Notes: a model not told the origin generated them from the sequence alone. A stretch of DNA of 64,000 nucleotides from Megascapheus bottae (GCA_024803745.1 JANJXV010000010.1:32917025-32981024), one strand, 5' to 3'. Positions 1 through 12,164 are shown, numbered from the stretch's first letter. Numbers and translations are program-made.

Positions 1-544
1 CTTCGATATTCCCCCCCTTAAGTTTCATTCTCATCTCTGAGAAAACTACTTAAACCATCTGACATTGCTTCATTTCTCAAATGAGGATAATATTGATCAT
101 TTGCAGAAGAGGGGTAAGGAATGAATGACACAGAACATTTAATATCAGTGTTTATCTCAGTACCATCATCATTGCTATTTGCAATTATTACATGACTGAG
201 CATTATCTTCCAGAAATTCTAATCTACCAGTGTTATGGCCTCCTGAAAACCATCAATCTAGAAAATATATGACATCATCCCTGAAATGCACTATGTTAAA
301 TACCTCCTGTGTGAATGCTTTTTTAAAATTTCGACATTAAATGCCAGCACTCTCTTCCTCACAGTGTAGAGAAACCATTGTACAGTGAATTTTGCTTAAT
401 TTTCTGGGTAAGTACTTGGCACACTGATCTCTTCGGCTAAACAATAAGCTTTAAAGCTCTTGGTAGCTTCCTCAACTTAATTAATGTCACCCCTTTTAAA
501 ATTCGCAGCCACACATCCCACCCTACCCCTTCCTTTACTTTTCT
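1..544. other. AT-rich sequence, nothing recognised
   Basis: I see no gene, no recent repeat and no structured element here. A 61-codon minus-strand frame (18-203) has no protein-family features and no splice context, and is most simply a chance frame. The opening bases have a faint MIR-like flavour (an ATGAGGATAATA stretch near 80-92), too weak to call. Confidence 0.5.
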
Positions 545-1010
545 TAATTTTGGGGTTAATGTATTGAAGTTTTTGCCATTTAACAAAGCAATTAATGTAC
601 ACAATGCATCTTGATCTATGTCATCCTTTCAATATGCTTACCCTACTTTCAGCCACCCCTTCCCTTATTTTTCTCAGTTTTCTGGCATATGTTATGCATT
701 CTTTGCATTCTACTCAATTCCCCCATTCATTCTGCTCCTCCTCTCCTCATGACACCACCCTTGAGGGTACCCATTTCCTAGGACTCACTCACTTAGGCTT
801 TGACTTAGTCTTTCTAAAAGATTATGCTATTTGTCTTCTCTGTAGATCTATTGTACTTCAGTCAACTCATTTATAATTCCTTGGCTGACAACCTGTGTGC
901 TTACTTGCAGATTTATAAGTCAATTACTTTCAAATTGCCCCCTTTGTTCATTTCTCAGTTCAACCTGCTTTTGATTATGGCAGAGAGTAAAAAAAGAATG
1001 CTTTGCTTCC
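545..1010 (-). repeat. possible ancient L1 3' UTR remnant
   Basis: A pyrimidine-rich stretch resembles the style of the older L1 3' UTR at 23752-24275: a T-rich edge, then short CCCC/TCCC runs and words such as CAATGCATCTTGATC and TGTCATCCTTTC. No ORF2 sequence is attached and no target duplication is visible. The 93- and 77-codon plus-strand frames inside it look like chance frames. Family assignment is tentative. Confidence 0.35.
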
Positions 1011-4000
1011 AGTGTAACCACTGGTTTAGTTTTTCTTATTTTGTTTTTGTTTTTTGATAATCAACAGTCCACTGCAGAGCATAGGAATATTTTAGCATTC
1101 AAATTAGTTCAGCATTGATGAAGCATTTCTTGAAATTGTGTCAGGGTCCACAACTAGACCATTTTCACATAAATATCCTACCACATTCGTCCTTCCAGTC
1201 TTTGATGTGTCAGTATGTGTTCTAAAACAAATGTTCTTTAACATCCTAAGCCATATCCATGATCAACAAATCTTGTGTATCAAATACTGTCACCTTTTTA
1301 GAAAGAAAGCACTCCTTCCAATCAACAGGCCATGATTAGAATACTATACTATTCTTAATCAAATAAACTGTAGCTGCCTTAAGAGATAAAATATTACCTA
1401 AGAAGGACACACACTTGAATTGCACCCGGTTTTAAAACAGATTATCTGTTCTTTTAACATCCTCTCAATTATTCTGAAATCTGTCTTCCTCTTACCCACC
1501 AGCCCATGCAGCTGATGGATAGAAATAGAAGAAACTTTTAGTAACAGAGTCTAGACCTATGGAAGCAGGGAATGAAGAGAAAAACAAACAAGAGAGAGGA
1601 CTGAGATCTGGGAAGTTCCTTTTGTCCTCGGCAGTTTCCACTTTTAAGGGAAGGAGATTTTTTTTGTACAGGAGGAAATGAAATTAGGCACTCTTCCAAT
1701 TCTCAATTGAATTGCTGGCAGGCTCTGATTAATTATTCTGGGGAATCCTAGTTGAAAAGCTAACACACATGTTACTTAAGCAAGAATAATTAGAAGAAGG
1801 ATCGATTTAATCTATCTGCAGCAATAGTTCTTAAGAATACTCCATTCCACTATAAACACTAAATACAGTTCTTCTGTCAAAAGTATAAATTATACTTGTT
1901 CCTCCGTAACATCAGATAATGTTCTTTGTCCATCCCCTAGCAGGGTCACCTGACACCAAGCCTGGGCTCCAGAGGATAATAAAGAGACTTGGATATGCTA
2001 AATTTTTTCTTTCTTCCTCAAGTTTATGCCACTTCTCTGACTTGAAAAACTGAAAAGTCCACATTAAAGCATGTCGCTCTAAATGTGGTGCATCTCTTTC
2101 ATATCTGTGCCCAATAACAGATTGCACTTCTTTTCTTCTTGTTGTAAATCTTGAAATATAACATGTATAGAGAATAATATATTCCATATATGTATATTTG
2201 ACATAATATTAAAAATAATCATCAGTGTAGGGTCCACTCCAATCAGATAAATAAATAAGCAAGTACAAACAGGAATGAACTAAAACAACTCCTAAACAAT
2301 CCAGTTTGGTGTTGCCTGATTTTAGCCTTAACATAAAGTTTTAAAGAATATTACATAATCTTTTTGAGATAATTCTGCTCAGTACCGTGCTTGTAAAATC
2401 CTTTCACCTGATGCATTTAATTGCAGTTCCTTTAGATCAACATCATAAATTGTGCTGTGATATGTAGTATTTTAATGTCATAGCTTTGGTGCTGGATGCA
2501 AAAGTTTTTCTAGGGTAGACTACTAAGAATAGACTTTATTAGATAAAGCAAATTATTCTTAGAAGTGATCACACCAGTTATCCTCCAACCCACAGTGTAA
2601 GAGTTCCATCTTCATTATATTCTTCCTAGAGAAACCCAGGCCACTTACCACTTTTTAACATGATACTTGAAAACATTATTATGGATTTCTCAAAGTCAGT
2701 ATATGAGAAAAAAAACCCTATTTGTTGTCCCCAATATAAAAGGTATCCTTTATTTTCCTTTCTTAAAACTTCAAGATCAGTGCAAATCATTTGGAATCCA
2801 ATATCCAATTTCCAATCCTCAAAACTTCATCTGGGCTTATTTTGGCCTTCCGAAGTTAAAGTCTTTATGAAAGAAACCCAGCCTCCAAAGAATATCATCA
2901 AATTTACTAACTGAAAGACTGAGGGAATTTGTTTAATAACAAGAAACAATGAGAGAAAAAGTAAGCAATCCTTTTAATCTTCCAATAAAATCATTTTTTT
3001 CATTTTATTCTAATAATCATCACCTCTTTGAAACCCTAAATATTATTAGTGGAACTACAGTGGAGGCAGGGAGAAGGATTAAGCAATGATAAAGGAAAGA
3101 AACTTTAAACAAATTCAAGGACATTATGTTCAGTAGTGAATTACTAATTTCTTAGCCTCTTCTGTCACAGAACCTAATGAAGAGTATTGCTTTGGATGTT
3201 TTCAAGATGATTTTACAAATAAATATGGAGGAAGCTGGCTGGATTTTCCAACTATACACTAAGAACTGCAGCCTTCAGATTCCCCAGAAGCAGAGAAGCC
3301 TAAGAATCAAAGCTCAGGACATAGCATTTCTACCTTCATTTCTAGAGAACAGAACAATCTCTAGTCTTGCTTAAGTTAATAAATAAGGCACCTAAACTGT
3401 ACCCATTCTGCATTAATGGTTGTTTGGATGGGTGGTTCACAATCTTCCTCCACCAGAACTTGTGACTCAGGGAAGGCACTTAATCATAGTTCCTTCCCTA
3501 GTAAAGAGCAGATAATTTCTGACTTCTTGTAGTGCTCACAACATTCTCTATTACTTTTCCATATCTCCAGCTTGAAGGCTACCAGTCAGATTTCTAAAAT
3601 GAAATTCTGATTTAAGTGTGCTTTTATATAGGTTATCTATAATTGCTTCTGAAAGCATTTGGTTTACTTTTGAGAGGCAGTGCCCACTTGATCTGGGAAA
3701 CAGCTAGCTTAAGAAAGTCAGATCCTTGCTGATTTTTTTTACTGAGCCATTGCTTCTGACACAGCAACTAAGAGATGGTAAAAGATGTGACAGGACCTTT
3801 TGACCAAGCTCAGCAGCCATTTCATCTTCCTTTTGATGGACCGTCATTTGGGGCTTGTTCCAAGATTTTGAAGAGAATCATACTAACCTCATTTCCTTTG
3901 ATTGCACATGGGCACAGGGATATGACTCTATCCTTCCAATGAAGTGTCAGGAGAAAACTGCTGCAAACTTATAATGATTGTTTTTCTCTCTGATGAGAGA

Positions 4001-4100
4001 TAGAGGTCTAAAAAGAGATGACAGTATCAGATCCCTCTTCCTTCCTGCTGCTAGATTCTGTACTATGGAGACATGACATGTAGAGCTATTCTAGTCACAG
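1011..4100. other. unassigned AT-rich intergenic or intronic sequence
   Basis: About 3 kb without a recognisable exon, recent SINE or L1. Open frames of 60-91 codons occur on both strands (for example 1912-2187 minus and 2660-2914 plus) but overlap one another and show no domain-like composition. Remnants too old to recognise by eye may be present. Confidence 0.5.
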
Positions 4101-4111
4101 AGATGTCTTTT

Positions 4112-4324
4112 TTGTGTGATTTGGGGTTTTTTTTTTTTGCCTGTTCTGGGTCTTGAACGCAGGGCTCAGGCACTGTCCTTGGACTTTCTCAAGGCCAGAG
4201 CTCCAACACTTGAGCCACAGCACCACTTCCAATTTTTTTCTATGTATTTGGTACCTAGGAATTGAACCTGGGTCTATGTACATGCTAGGCAAGCACTCTA
4301 CCACTAGGCCAACTACCGGCCCAA
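4112..4324 (-). repeat. IDL-Geo-like dimeric SINE with target duplication
   Basis: Read on the minus strand, the left monomer is tRNA-Ala/ID-like with the box-A core GGCCTAGTGGTAGAGTGCTT, followed by a B-box region. A short A-rich linker leads to the right monomer (GAAGTGGTGCTGTGGCTCAA, then AGAAAGTCCAAGGACAGTG). The A-rich tail appears as a T-run at the left edge. An 11 bp direct repeat (AGATGTCTTTT) at 4101-4111 and 4325-4335 is the target-site duplication, which shows L1-type retrotransposition. Non-coding; the long frame across it on either strand is an artefact of the SINE. Confidence 0.93.
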
Positions 4325-4335
4325 AGATGTCTTTT

Positions 4336-5265
4336 AACAGGCTACACTGAAACACTGAACACAACAAAGCTGAAAGGGGAAAAGAGACTTCAAGGACATC
4401 TCTGAGTAGATATCTTGACACAAGTATTTTGATTCACATAGCATACACCACACATACTCATATTAGAATGCTGCACTAACACAATTCTAAGGACCTGGAT
4501 CATTCCATACTTCATGTTTGATGAAAATATCTCATTTCTGAAATGTGGTTATCTGCATCTTCCTAGTTATAGACAAATGATTGATCAAGAGGAATCATCA
4601 TAGTATTGCTTCTACATCCCTCAGTGTCCCCTCATTTTCATTGGGAAAGCACAGAGAAAATTTTTAAAAAAATCATATAGAAGACATCGATTTTGCTTAT
4701 ATACTTGTTGGAAACCAGATTCCCCAATGACTTCTGTGCTCTAGAAGTGCATTCCTCACCTCACCCTGTTTTCTATGGGACAGACACACATCCAATCTTG
4801 CGTCAAGCTCCATGCCACTAACACAGGTACTACTTTTCTAATTAGTTACTAAGGCACTTCTTATCTCAGGAATGTTTGACTAGGATAATGTTTGACTCAA
4901 CCCTTCCACTAAGAATGCAGATTCTTCCTCTGCTCTCCGGTGTTCTGTCCATACTTCCCACTATCGTTGGTTCCTTCTATGGTAATAAGGCCATTATCAT
5001 AAAGTATCTTCAGACATGATCATACCTTGTATACACCTCAGGAGGAAATGAGGATACCTGTCTTCTTTTTCTTCAAACACCACCCTAGCTGGCATATTTC
5101 CTTCAGGTCTCATGACCTAGCATTGCATCACATTTATAAACATTCATTATAAATTTAGCTTCTGAAGTTATTTGGCTTTCTCATTTTGTAACCTTTGTTC
5201 TTTGACATCAAGAGGCCTCCCTTCTTCTACCCCCATCTAGTGAATTGCTCTTCCTGTCGTGCCGC
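4336..5265. other. unassigned sequence
   Basis: No gene or confident repeat. The last 200 bases are C/T-rich and could be the diverged upstream part of the L2 tail that follows, but I cannot align them by eye. Confidence 0.45.
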
Positions 5266-5440
5266 ATGCATCACTCGTTGCCTACGAGTGTCTAGTGGTG
5301 TTGTGTAACATGCTTATCTCCTCAGTAAAACTCCTTGAGAGATGATGGGAGATCAACCTTGATTACCTTTGGTTCCTTTAAAGAGGCTATTTTTGGCCAT
5401 GATAGAAACTTAGTAAATTCTTGTTCCTGAATGATAGAGA
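5266..5440 (+). repeat. L2 LINE 3' tail remnant
   Basis: The stretch AAAACTCCTTGAGAGATGAT, then a TTGATTACCTTTGG segment and AACTTAGTAAATTCTTGTTC ending in a CTGAATGA word, follows the usual L2 3' end (CTCCTTGAGGGCAG ... AATAAATGTTTGTTGAATGA) with heavy divergence. It is an ancient mammal-wide LINE fragment with no coding capacity. Confidence 0.6.
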
Positions 5441-5943
5441 ATTTATCACACTGCTCTGAGTGCTGCATGGATCCATAGAAATGGACTATTGTAACAAATC
5501 AGTTATCCTGTTGGCCTCTTTCAGTGAAACCCAGGATTTGATCCTACATATGAAGCTTGAATTTAACCAGGTCATCTAACATTCCTGGATTTCTGGGATC
5601 ATAGGAGCCCATTCATGAAGGACAATGCGCCCTTTGCAATGAAGGACCTGATACACAAGCTGCTGGAGGTGATTTCATGGGACTAGTTTCAGCTTCAGCC
5701 AGTACAGAGATGGGTTTGTATTGTCTTTAATAATATTTAAGGGTATCCTTTTCCAAAATCCCTTGAGTGAATATAATCAGTTTTGCTAGTTGCCTATTTG
5801 ATGATTATAAATTGATATACTAATTTTATTTCCTCTACCACGAGAAAAAGAGAAAATTTTGTAGACTTTTTGGCTTGTTAGTTTTCAGGTTTTGATTCTT
5901 TCCATGTTTTCTTTTCTTTCTTTCATCTTTTTTATTCTTTTTT

Positions 5944-6124
5944 TGGTCAGATGTGGGGCTTAAATGCTCTACCACTTGAGCTACAATGCCACTTCCAGTT
6001 TTCTGGAAGTGTGAGATAAGAGTCTCACAGACTTTAATGACTGGGCTGGCTTTAAACCACGGTCCTCAGATCTCACGTTTCTGAGTAGCCAAGATTACAG
6101 GCATGAGTCACCAGCACCCAGCCC
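5944..6124 (-). repeat. 7SL-headed dimeric SINE (B1-like head plus shared right monomer), internally shortened
   Basis: On the minus strand this starts with a B1-like head (GGCTGGGTGCTGGTGACTCA, TGTAATCTTGGCTACTCAGA) and continues through GTGAGACTCTTATCTCAC into a shortened right monomer ending CTCAAGTGGTAGAGCATTTA. Much of the right monomer is missing compared with the copy at 30268-30510. The 7SL-derived A box is partly kept. Non-coding. Confidence 0.85.
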
Positions 6125-6771
6125 ATATTTTCTATTTTTCAGTTGAGATTTCTAATTAGATACTGGTATAAAGTAGGAAGTATGTGTGAGTTGGGTGTGA
6201 GGCGATGTTTGGACCTTAAAGGGGCTAGGTAAGAAGACTTATTTGAAAGGACCAACTGGAAAAAAAAAGTAATTATTGTGATACTTCTTATTTCCAGGTG
6301 CATTGGCTACACTCACTCATTTTGTTGTGTCATCTTCTCTGAGAGTCAGTATTATCATTATCCCTATTTCTACTGGAGCTCTGAAATTCCTATGATCCTG
6401 TCAAAGTCATCCAGATCTTAATGTGCAGCTGAGACATTGCCTGCCAATGCCTCCATTGTGCTGCTCTCACACACAGCTCCGCAGCAGGCTTGCGATCTCA
6501 CCATTGTGCATTAGCACATACTCACCTACGCTCTCTGAGATGCTCAGCCTCCCTTTCCAGGGCCTACAAGCTCTAGCTGTAAAAGGTAACAATAGCCAGG
6601 GCTTTTACCCAGAATAGTCTGAACACAGGGATATGGAAAGAATTCATCTGCCTCTTGCATTGGGTTACTATGATTTTAGAAACTATATCATTAAATTAAC
6701 TTCTCCCAGAAAACAGCCTTAATAAAGTTTTTTCTTTAATAACAGCGATAGCTCAGGTGTTAGTGTCTTAA
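6125..6771. other. unassigned sequence, weak MIR-like patch
   Basis: The interval 6290-6420 contains a TTATCATTATCCCTATTTCTA word reminiscent of an inverted MIR core, but the flanks do not confirm it. A 64-codon plus-strand frame (6423-6617) is GC-richer than its surroundings but has no family features. No exon call is justified. Confidence 0.4.
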
Positions 6772-6783
6772 TAACTAAGTTTT

Positions 6784-6970
6784 TCTTTTTCTTTTTTGTT
6801 TTGCCAGTATTGGGGCTTGAACTCAGGGCTTGAACACTGTCCTTGGGCTTTCTACCACTTGAGCCACAGCACCACTTCTGGTTCTTTCTATGTATGTGGT
6901 ACTGAGGAATCAAATCTGGGTCTTTGGGGTAGAGTGCTCGGCAAGCACTTAGCCATGCTCCCAGCTCAAG
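6784..6970 (-). repeat. IDL-Geo-like dimeric SINE
   Basis: The minus strand reads GAGCTGGGAGCATGGCTAAG as a worn tRNA-like head, the linker with the ACATACATAGAAAGAACC motif, and the right monomer with CTTGAGTTCAAGCCCC-type box B. The direct repeats AACTAAGTTT (from 6773) and AACTGAGTTT (from 6971) differ at one base and fit a target-site duplication. The right monomer has lost its TTGAGCAAAA segment. Confidence 0.88.
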
Positions 6971-6981
6971 AACTGAGTTTT

Positions 6982-9149
6982 GTTTTTTTTGTTTTTGTTT
7001 TAGTTTCTTTTCAGTCTATTTTGGTCTGAGCTGTGTCATTCTTTTTCTTTGTGATCTCGTCTTAGCAAGCATGGCAAAAGTCATAGTGACTATAATAATG
7101 CTAACAATGATTATTTATAGTGGCAGAGCTAACCACTTTTTTGTTTTTAGCAATTTTAGTACTAGTTATTGTCATTACAGCGCACTTTTGTTGAAGGGTT
7201 ACTTTCCCATGTGAATTTATAAGCATTTTCTCATGTAAATGTTGGTGTAAACTAAGTCCTATGCATTAGTCATCTCAACACAAGGTAAAGGAGGATGTAG
7301 TAGCTTGGGTTTTTGTTTTAATTATCCTGTATGCTGTCCATCTGAGGATTTGACCTTACCCTCTACCCCAGATTTCTGTCTTCTTCTGTAGGTCACTATC
7401 GAGTGATCTCATTAATGGCTGGTTTTACTTGCTAAGCAGAAAGAGATGGGGACATTTGAGAAGAGCCTGCTGTAAGTAGGTTGCTTGCATATGTTATCTT
7501 GGAAAACCTCATGTTCTGCTCATCAATCTCTGCCCCATAGGGAGGCTAAGAACTTGAATGTGCTTGGCTCTAGCTTCCAGCACTTGCATTAGGAAATTAC
7601 TATCTGACTGCTTAGAAGTCCATCTGCTCCTTCAGGGTATTTCTGCAGTTAGAGGTCTAGGGCCTGTAAGTTATACTCAGCTGATGGACCTCGATTCGCT
7701 GATGAACTGTGGGGGAGGCCATTAGGTTTCCACATGACATAGGCTGGAAAGAGAGAGGACTTTCTGGAGCTCTGATTTTTGCCTGGGAATGACCTATGAT
7801 ATATTGAAAAGAGAGGAGAAAGCATTTGCAAAGAGCTACCTTTTCACAGTTCATATATTTCCACACTGCAGTGGAGTTGTAGGTCTTTTACATTTTGCTA
7901 TAAGACATTAAGAAGGGAAATTGGAGTCGTTAGTGAACTATTAGTAGTATAACTCTGTCATTAGTATGTCTTCCTGAACTGAGGAAGAGTAAGTACAGCA
8001 TTCTAGCATTTCTCTGTTAAGCTGGTAAGACCAGTACCTATTCCTTGTTTTGCCCACAGATGGCTCACTTATCTTGGGAGACAGAATGGAAACTAGGAAA
8101 GAACTCTCAGTTTCTCTAGTGATTTGTTGCCTAGTGTTCACAAAGCAATTTGGTTTTTTTTCCCCTGAAATCCATTAGTCATAAATTTACTATAAAATGC
8201 CAGTAACCTACAGAATCAACTGTTTATCTCTCCATGTGGTAGCTCCATTTGGCTTGATATTATTTGATGTTCTTCCTTGGTTACCTTGTAAAAATCTTCC
8301 ATTTGGCAACATGCCTTATTCCAATCCACACGTTACCCTGTGGTTTTCTGAGTACCCATGCTCTACATTCAGTCCAGGAGAGACCAAATCAAATCCAACT
8401 CAGGCCTCCACTGCCCATTGTCCATTCTGTAGGCCCTTAGTCTCATGGGTTTCTAGGGTGCTTCAGAGCTTCACAAAATACAGATTGAAAACTAGCTTTC
8501 AAGTTGCGGGGAGAAAAGAGTTGAGCTGGGTCATCTAGCCTGGGCACTATCTGGGTGTTGGCATATGTTCTGTAGAGCTGTTTCCCTATTCACTCAAAAG
8601 GGATAAACCAGGCCTGATTTATTCCAAAACCTGCAAGAAATGATGCACTGGGCCAGATACCTTACGTGCTCATAATTGTATTTTCACTAACTCTGCTCTT
8701 TTGAAGATAAATCCCAGAATTTAAAAGGAAAGATTTCATGTACCATCTAGGACCACACAATTTCTGATGACTTACAAAACACAAAAAATGTTGAGCATAG
8801 ACCTGCCTTTTTGCCGTTTTTTCCATTAACTTTACTTTGGGAAAGCCTTGCACATCTCTCTGACTCTCAAGAGATGATTGGCCTGCACAATTTTGGTATG
8901 GACTGAATGAGATGATGTTGGGCTATGGGGAGGGCAGAAGTGATCTATAAATACTTTGTAAATACTTAAATTGTTGCATCAATGGCAAGTGCTATTATCA
9001 TTATTCATAGTTATTTACAAATGCAACTTTGATGAGTTTTCCAATATAATTAATATTAGAGCTATTGTTGAGGGAATCTCAGTACTTGTGGAAATATCTG
9101 ACAAGATATTACATAAGACAAGAATTTTGGGCTAAGTCATGTTAAGAGT
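6982..9149. other. unassigned sequence, no gene seen
   Basis: About 2.2 kb of unassigned DNA. The longest frame (8197-8538, plus, 113 codons) has Pro/Ser/Cys-containing sequence but no recognisable domain, no splice-site pair and no Kozak context that I would trust. Around 8880-9010 the sequence looks faintly like a MIR tail. Confidence 0.45.
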
Positions 9150-9345
9150 AGATAGTTGTTCACACTTGTAAATTCTAGCTACCAGAGAAACTGGGATCTG
9201 AAAGATCATGGATCAAGCTGCAAAAAATTTCACAAGATTCTATTTTCAGACTAAGCAATAAAAAGCAAGGCTGGAGGCATGGCTCAAGTTATAGAACACA
9301 AACCTAACAAGTGCAAAGCTCCAATTCAAGCACAAACATGTATCA
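9150..9345 (+). repeat. old 7SL-tRNA dimeric SINE
   Basis: A diverged B1-like head (CACACTTGTAAATTCTAGCTAC, then GGGATCTGAAAGATCATGG) is joined to a tRNA-like unit (GGAGGCATGGCTCAAGTTATAGAACACAAACC, ending CTCCAATTCAAGC). The second unit is closer to an ordinary ID/tRNA-Ala unit than the right monomer of the younger SINEs, because it lacks the TTGAGCAAAAGAAGCTCAGG insertion-like segment. It may represent an ancestral layout of the younger 7SL-headed family. Confidence 0.65.
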
Positions 9346-10382
9346 ATACAAAAGACTTTTTAAAATAAAAGTTATTTGTGTGTACACATGCAACAACTTG
9401 TATATGCCAAATATTAAATGGTCATTAAGCATATCAATATTAAATTTTCATTTCCATGTAAAATTCTCATTCTCCTCATACCACAGGCTTGTCAAGATAT
9501 ATCCTTTTCTTTTTCAAATGTCCATGTAAATTTTTAAAGTGCCTTTTTTCCATTCCTAGCATGTAAGGATTTTTCACAGTGCTATAAACCGTGCTGAATC
9601 TTGGAGGCAGACAGAAATTCATTTACTTTTAACTGGGTCTCTAACAAAAGGTTCTTTTTCCTCCTGAGTCCACTTCTACCTGACTCACACACCTGTGCAA
9701 GCATTCAGTTTACATCAGCTTTGATGGAGATGTTCCTGCCAGCTCTTGCTTATCCAGTTCTCTCTCTCCCCAAGAGCTACTCTACATTCGCCAGACAGAG
9801 GAAAATTATTTCATTTTTTGGAATCTTGGAGCTATTCTCCCGTTTGTTGTGACACCTATTTCAATAGATAATCTTCTATCCCCAGTCAGTCTTCCATGCT
9901 TCTCACTTAACTATTAAAGTCTGACTGAATTCTATTGTAAGGATGCTGCAGAATAAATAGCATCATCATACCAAGTTAGACTCAGAGCTGGAAAAATTTA
10001 GTACAGAATTTTAAGATACATGAGTTACTCCCCCAAGGAGTCTGAAGAATCTGACTCATGAACTGTGTGATATATATAAACAGAAATATTTCCTAAGAGA
10101 AATTACCATACCACACTTTTATATTTTCCTAAGACACAAAGCATGAGAAATAATGTAATTTAATACAATATAATGCAAAGAACTCAGCATTACTCACATG
10201 AAATAGCACATTGCTTAGCAGCTGACAAGAATTACTAGGTAACTTCCTGCCATAGCAATCTATATGAGCAATAACTAAAGAAGATAGCTCTTTCTTTCTC
10301 TCACCAGATGGCCAAATATACTCCATTTCAGCTACATAGGCAAATTCAGAATCACAGAAGCTCATTTGATACAAATCTCCAA
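9346..10382. other. unassigned sequence
   Basis: No gene or confident repeat. Several 70-83 codon frames (9311-9529 and 9601-9852 plus; 10129-10374 minus) overlap AT-rich sequence and show no domain features. Confidence 0.45.
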
Positions 10383-10575
10383 CAGGGCTTCTGAGGCCCC
10401 AGTCTGCTTAAGAATCACACAAAGAACTTGTTAAAATTCAGGTCCTTAGACCCATATCTTAGAGCTGGTGGGTAAGTAGAGATTCAGGTGGAGACTAGGG
10501 AATTGATTGTGTAATGTTTCCATGAAGGCATTCTGATGCAGTTGGTCCTAAACCACACTTTAAGCAACATAAACT
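10383..10575. mobile_element. MER5-type (hAT-Charlie) non-autonomous DNA transposon remnant
   Basis: AAGAATCACACAAAGAACTTGTTAAAATTCAGG near the left and GCATTCTGATGCAGTTGGTCC near the right follow the two arms of MER5A/MER20-like elements (AGAATCACCTGGGGAGCTTGTTAAAA ... TTCTGATGCA). The middle has the usual CCCATATC/AGATTCAGG words. These arms are complementary, so strand is not assigned. It is an ancient mammal-wide fossil with no transposase. Confidence 0.7.
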
Positions 10576-10716
10576 GAATTTCAGTGAAGTATTGAAAATG
10601 CAGAAATGTAAATAAACATACCTAAGGTAAAAGACTCACTATAAGAACCAAAATGAGATTAATAATTAATAGTAACATGCTAAATGTGCTATGGATGATT
10701 AGAAATAAGTCCCTTG

Positions 10717-10970
10717 GCTGGGTGTCTATGGTTTATACCTGGAATCCTAGCTACTCAGGAAACTAAGATCTAAAGGATCATGATTTGAAAGCAACCCAAA
10801 CAGAAACACCCTCTACATTCCATCTTCAAAGTAATCATCAAACAAGCCAGACTGGAAACATAGCTCAAATGAAAGAGTACCAGCTGGACAGGCAAGTCAT
10901 ACAAGTATGACAGGGAGTTCAGCCTCTGAGCTCAGACCATGGTACTCACACACAAAAAAAGTAAAAGGAA
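10717..10970 (+). repeat. old 7SL-headed dimeric SINE
   Basis: A B1-like head (GCTGGGTGTCTATGGTTTATACC, AATCCTAGCTACTCAGGAAA) is followed by a spacer and a diverged tRNA-like unit (AGACTGGAAACATAGCTCAAAT, AGAGTACCAGCTGGACAGGC). An A-rich tail (CACACAAAAAAAGTAAAAGG) closes it. More diverged than the 7SL-headed copies at 30268 and 63174. Confidence 0.7.
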
Positions 10971-11225
10971 AAGAAAAAACTTCCCTGCATTAGCATACTT
11001 ACATATTTAATATAAATTATTAAAATATTTTGCCGTTAATACAGTTAAAATACCAAGGCTGAAATATCTAAAGACAAAGAACTAGTCTCTTCCCCTGTGT
11101 ATCTTGTAGCATAGCAGACTTGCCATTTGTAGAAGTGATAAAGGATGTAGAACAAATGGAAAAAAATATGGTTTAAGCAGAGGCTCTCACAAGACAACTC
11201 AATATCCAAAGAGTTAATGAAATAA

Positions 11226-11480
11226 AAATGAAGAGCAAGGCACTTGTGTCTCATGACTGTAATCCTAGCTACTTCAGAGGCAAATATCTGAGGACTGAAG
11301 TTCAAAGCCAGCCCAGGCAGGAGAGTCAATGAGATTCTTAACTCCAATAAAGAACTCAGAAAAATCCAGAAGTGGTGCTATGGCTTGAGTGGTAGAGTGC
11401 TAACCTTGAGCAAAGAAGCTCAAGGACAGTATCCAGGCCCTGAGTCCAAACCATTGGCCTGGCATAAAAGGAGGAAAAGC
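11226..11480 (+). repeat. 7SL-headed dimeric SINE
   Basis: The head (TGACTGTAATCCTAGCTACTTC, CTGAGGACTGAAGTTCAAAGCC) is 7SL/B1-like. The right monomer (CCAGAAGTGGTGCTATGGCT, TGAGTGGTAGAGTGCTAACC, TTGAGCAAAGAAGCTCAAGG) is the same unit found in the tRNA-headed SINEs. The B-box-like element reads GAGTCCAAACCA. Ends in a short A-rich region near 11470. Confidence 0.88.
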
Positions 11481-11565
11481 GTTTCACTTCTTTATTTGCT
11501 CTTTTATTCTATAAATATAGGTTGAATATGTATTATTTGTAAAGCACTAAATATTAAGAGGCTAA

Positions 11566-11655
11566 ATATTGTGAAAGAAAGAAAGAGAGGGAGAGAAAGA
11601 AAGAAAGGCAGGAAGGAAAGAAAGGAGGAGGGAGGAAGGGAAGGAGAGAAAGAAA

Positions 11656-11731
<76 letters not shown>

Positions 11732-11870
11732 AATAGAGGGAGGGAGGGAGGGAGAGAGGGAGGGAGGAAGGAAGGAAGGAAGGAAGGAAGGAAGGAAGGA
11801 AGGAAGGAAGGAGGGAAGGAAGGAAAGAGAAGGGAAAGAGAGAGGGAAGGGAAGAGAAGGGAGAAAAGAG
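11566..11870. repeat. GAAA/GGAA purine microsatellite, about 300 bp
   Basis: The plus strand is almost pure purine for about 300 bases: an irregular GAAAGAGAGGG lead-in, a long GAAA block (about 11650-11730), a GGGA/GAGG stretch, a GGAA block (about 11765-11825) and an AGAGAAGGG tail. The long Lys/Glu/Arg frame on plus and the Phe/Leu/Ser/Pro frames on minus are pure repeat translation and are not genes. Confidence 0.97.
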
Positions 11871-11945
11871 CAAAGTGTAAAGGTCTGTAAACAGGTTTAA
11901 ATCTCAAACTACGTGGCATAGTTATCTATTAAAACATCAGGAAAA

Positions 11946-12164
11946 GGCCAGGAGTTTGGCCTAGTGGTAGAGTGCTTGCCTAGCATGCACGAAGACCCGG
12001 GTTCAATTCCCTGGTACCACAGACATAGAAAAAAGCTGAAAGTGGTGCTGAGGCTCAAGTGGTAGAGCTCTAGCCTTGAGAAAGTCCAAGGACAGCGCTC
12101 AGGCCCTGAGCTCAAGCCCATAACTGTCAACAAACAAAAAAACAAACAAACAAAAAACAATAAA
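11946..12164 (+). repeat. IDL-Geo-like dimeric SINE with target duplication
   Basis: The head has box A (TGGCCTAGTGGTAGAGTGCT) and box B (GGGTTCAATTCC). The linker is ACATAGAAAAAAGC and the right monomer follows (GAAAGTGGTGCTGAGGCTCA, AGAAAGTCCAAGGACAGCGC). The tail is an A-rich CAAA/ACAAA repeat. A direct repeat ATCAGGAAAA lies at 11936-11945 and 12165-12174. Well preserved, so probably one of the younger copies. Confidence 0.95.

Noticed and set aside
8197..8538. 113-codon plus-strand frame
   Set aside because: No recognisable family, no exon-like boundaries. I could not exclude an old processed pseudogene but see nothing to support one.
11554..11919. Long frames of about 100-120 codons on both strands (Lys/Glu/Arg or Phe/Leu/Ser/Pro rich)
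   Set aside because: They are direct translations of the GAAA/GGAA microsatellite and carry no independent coding signal.
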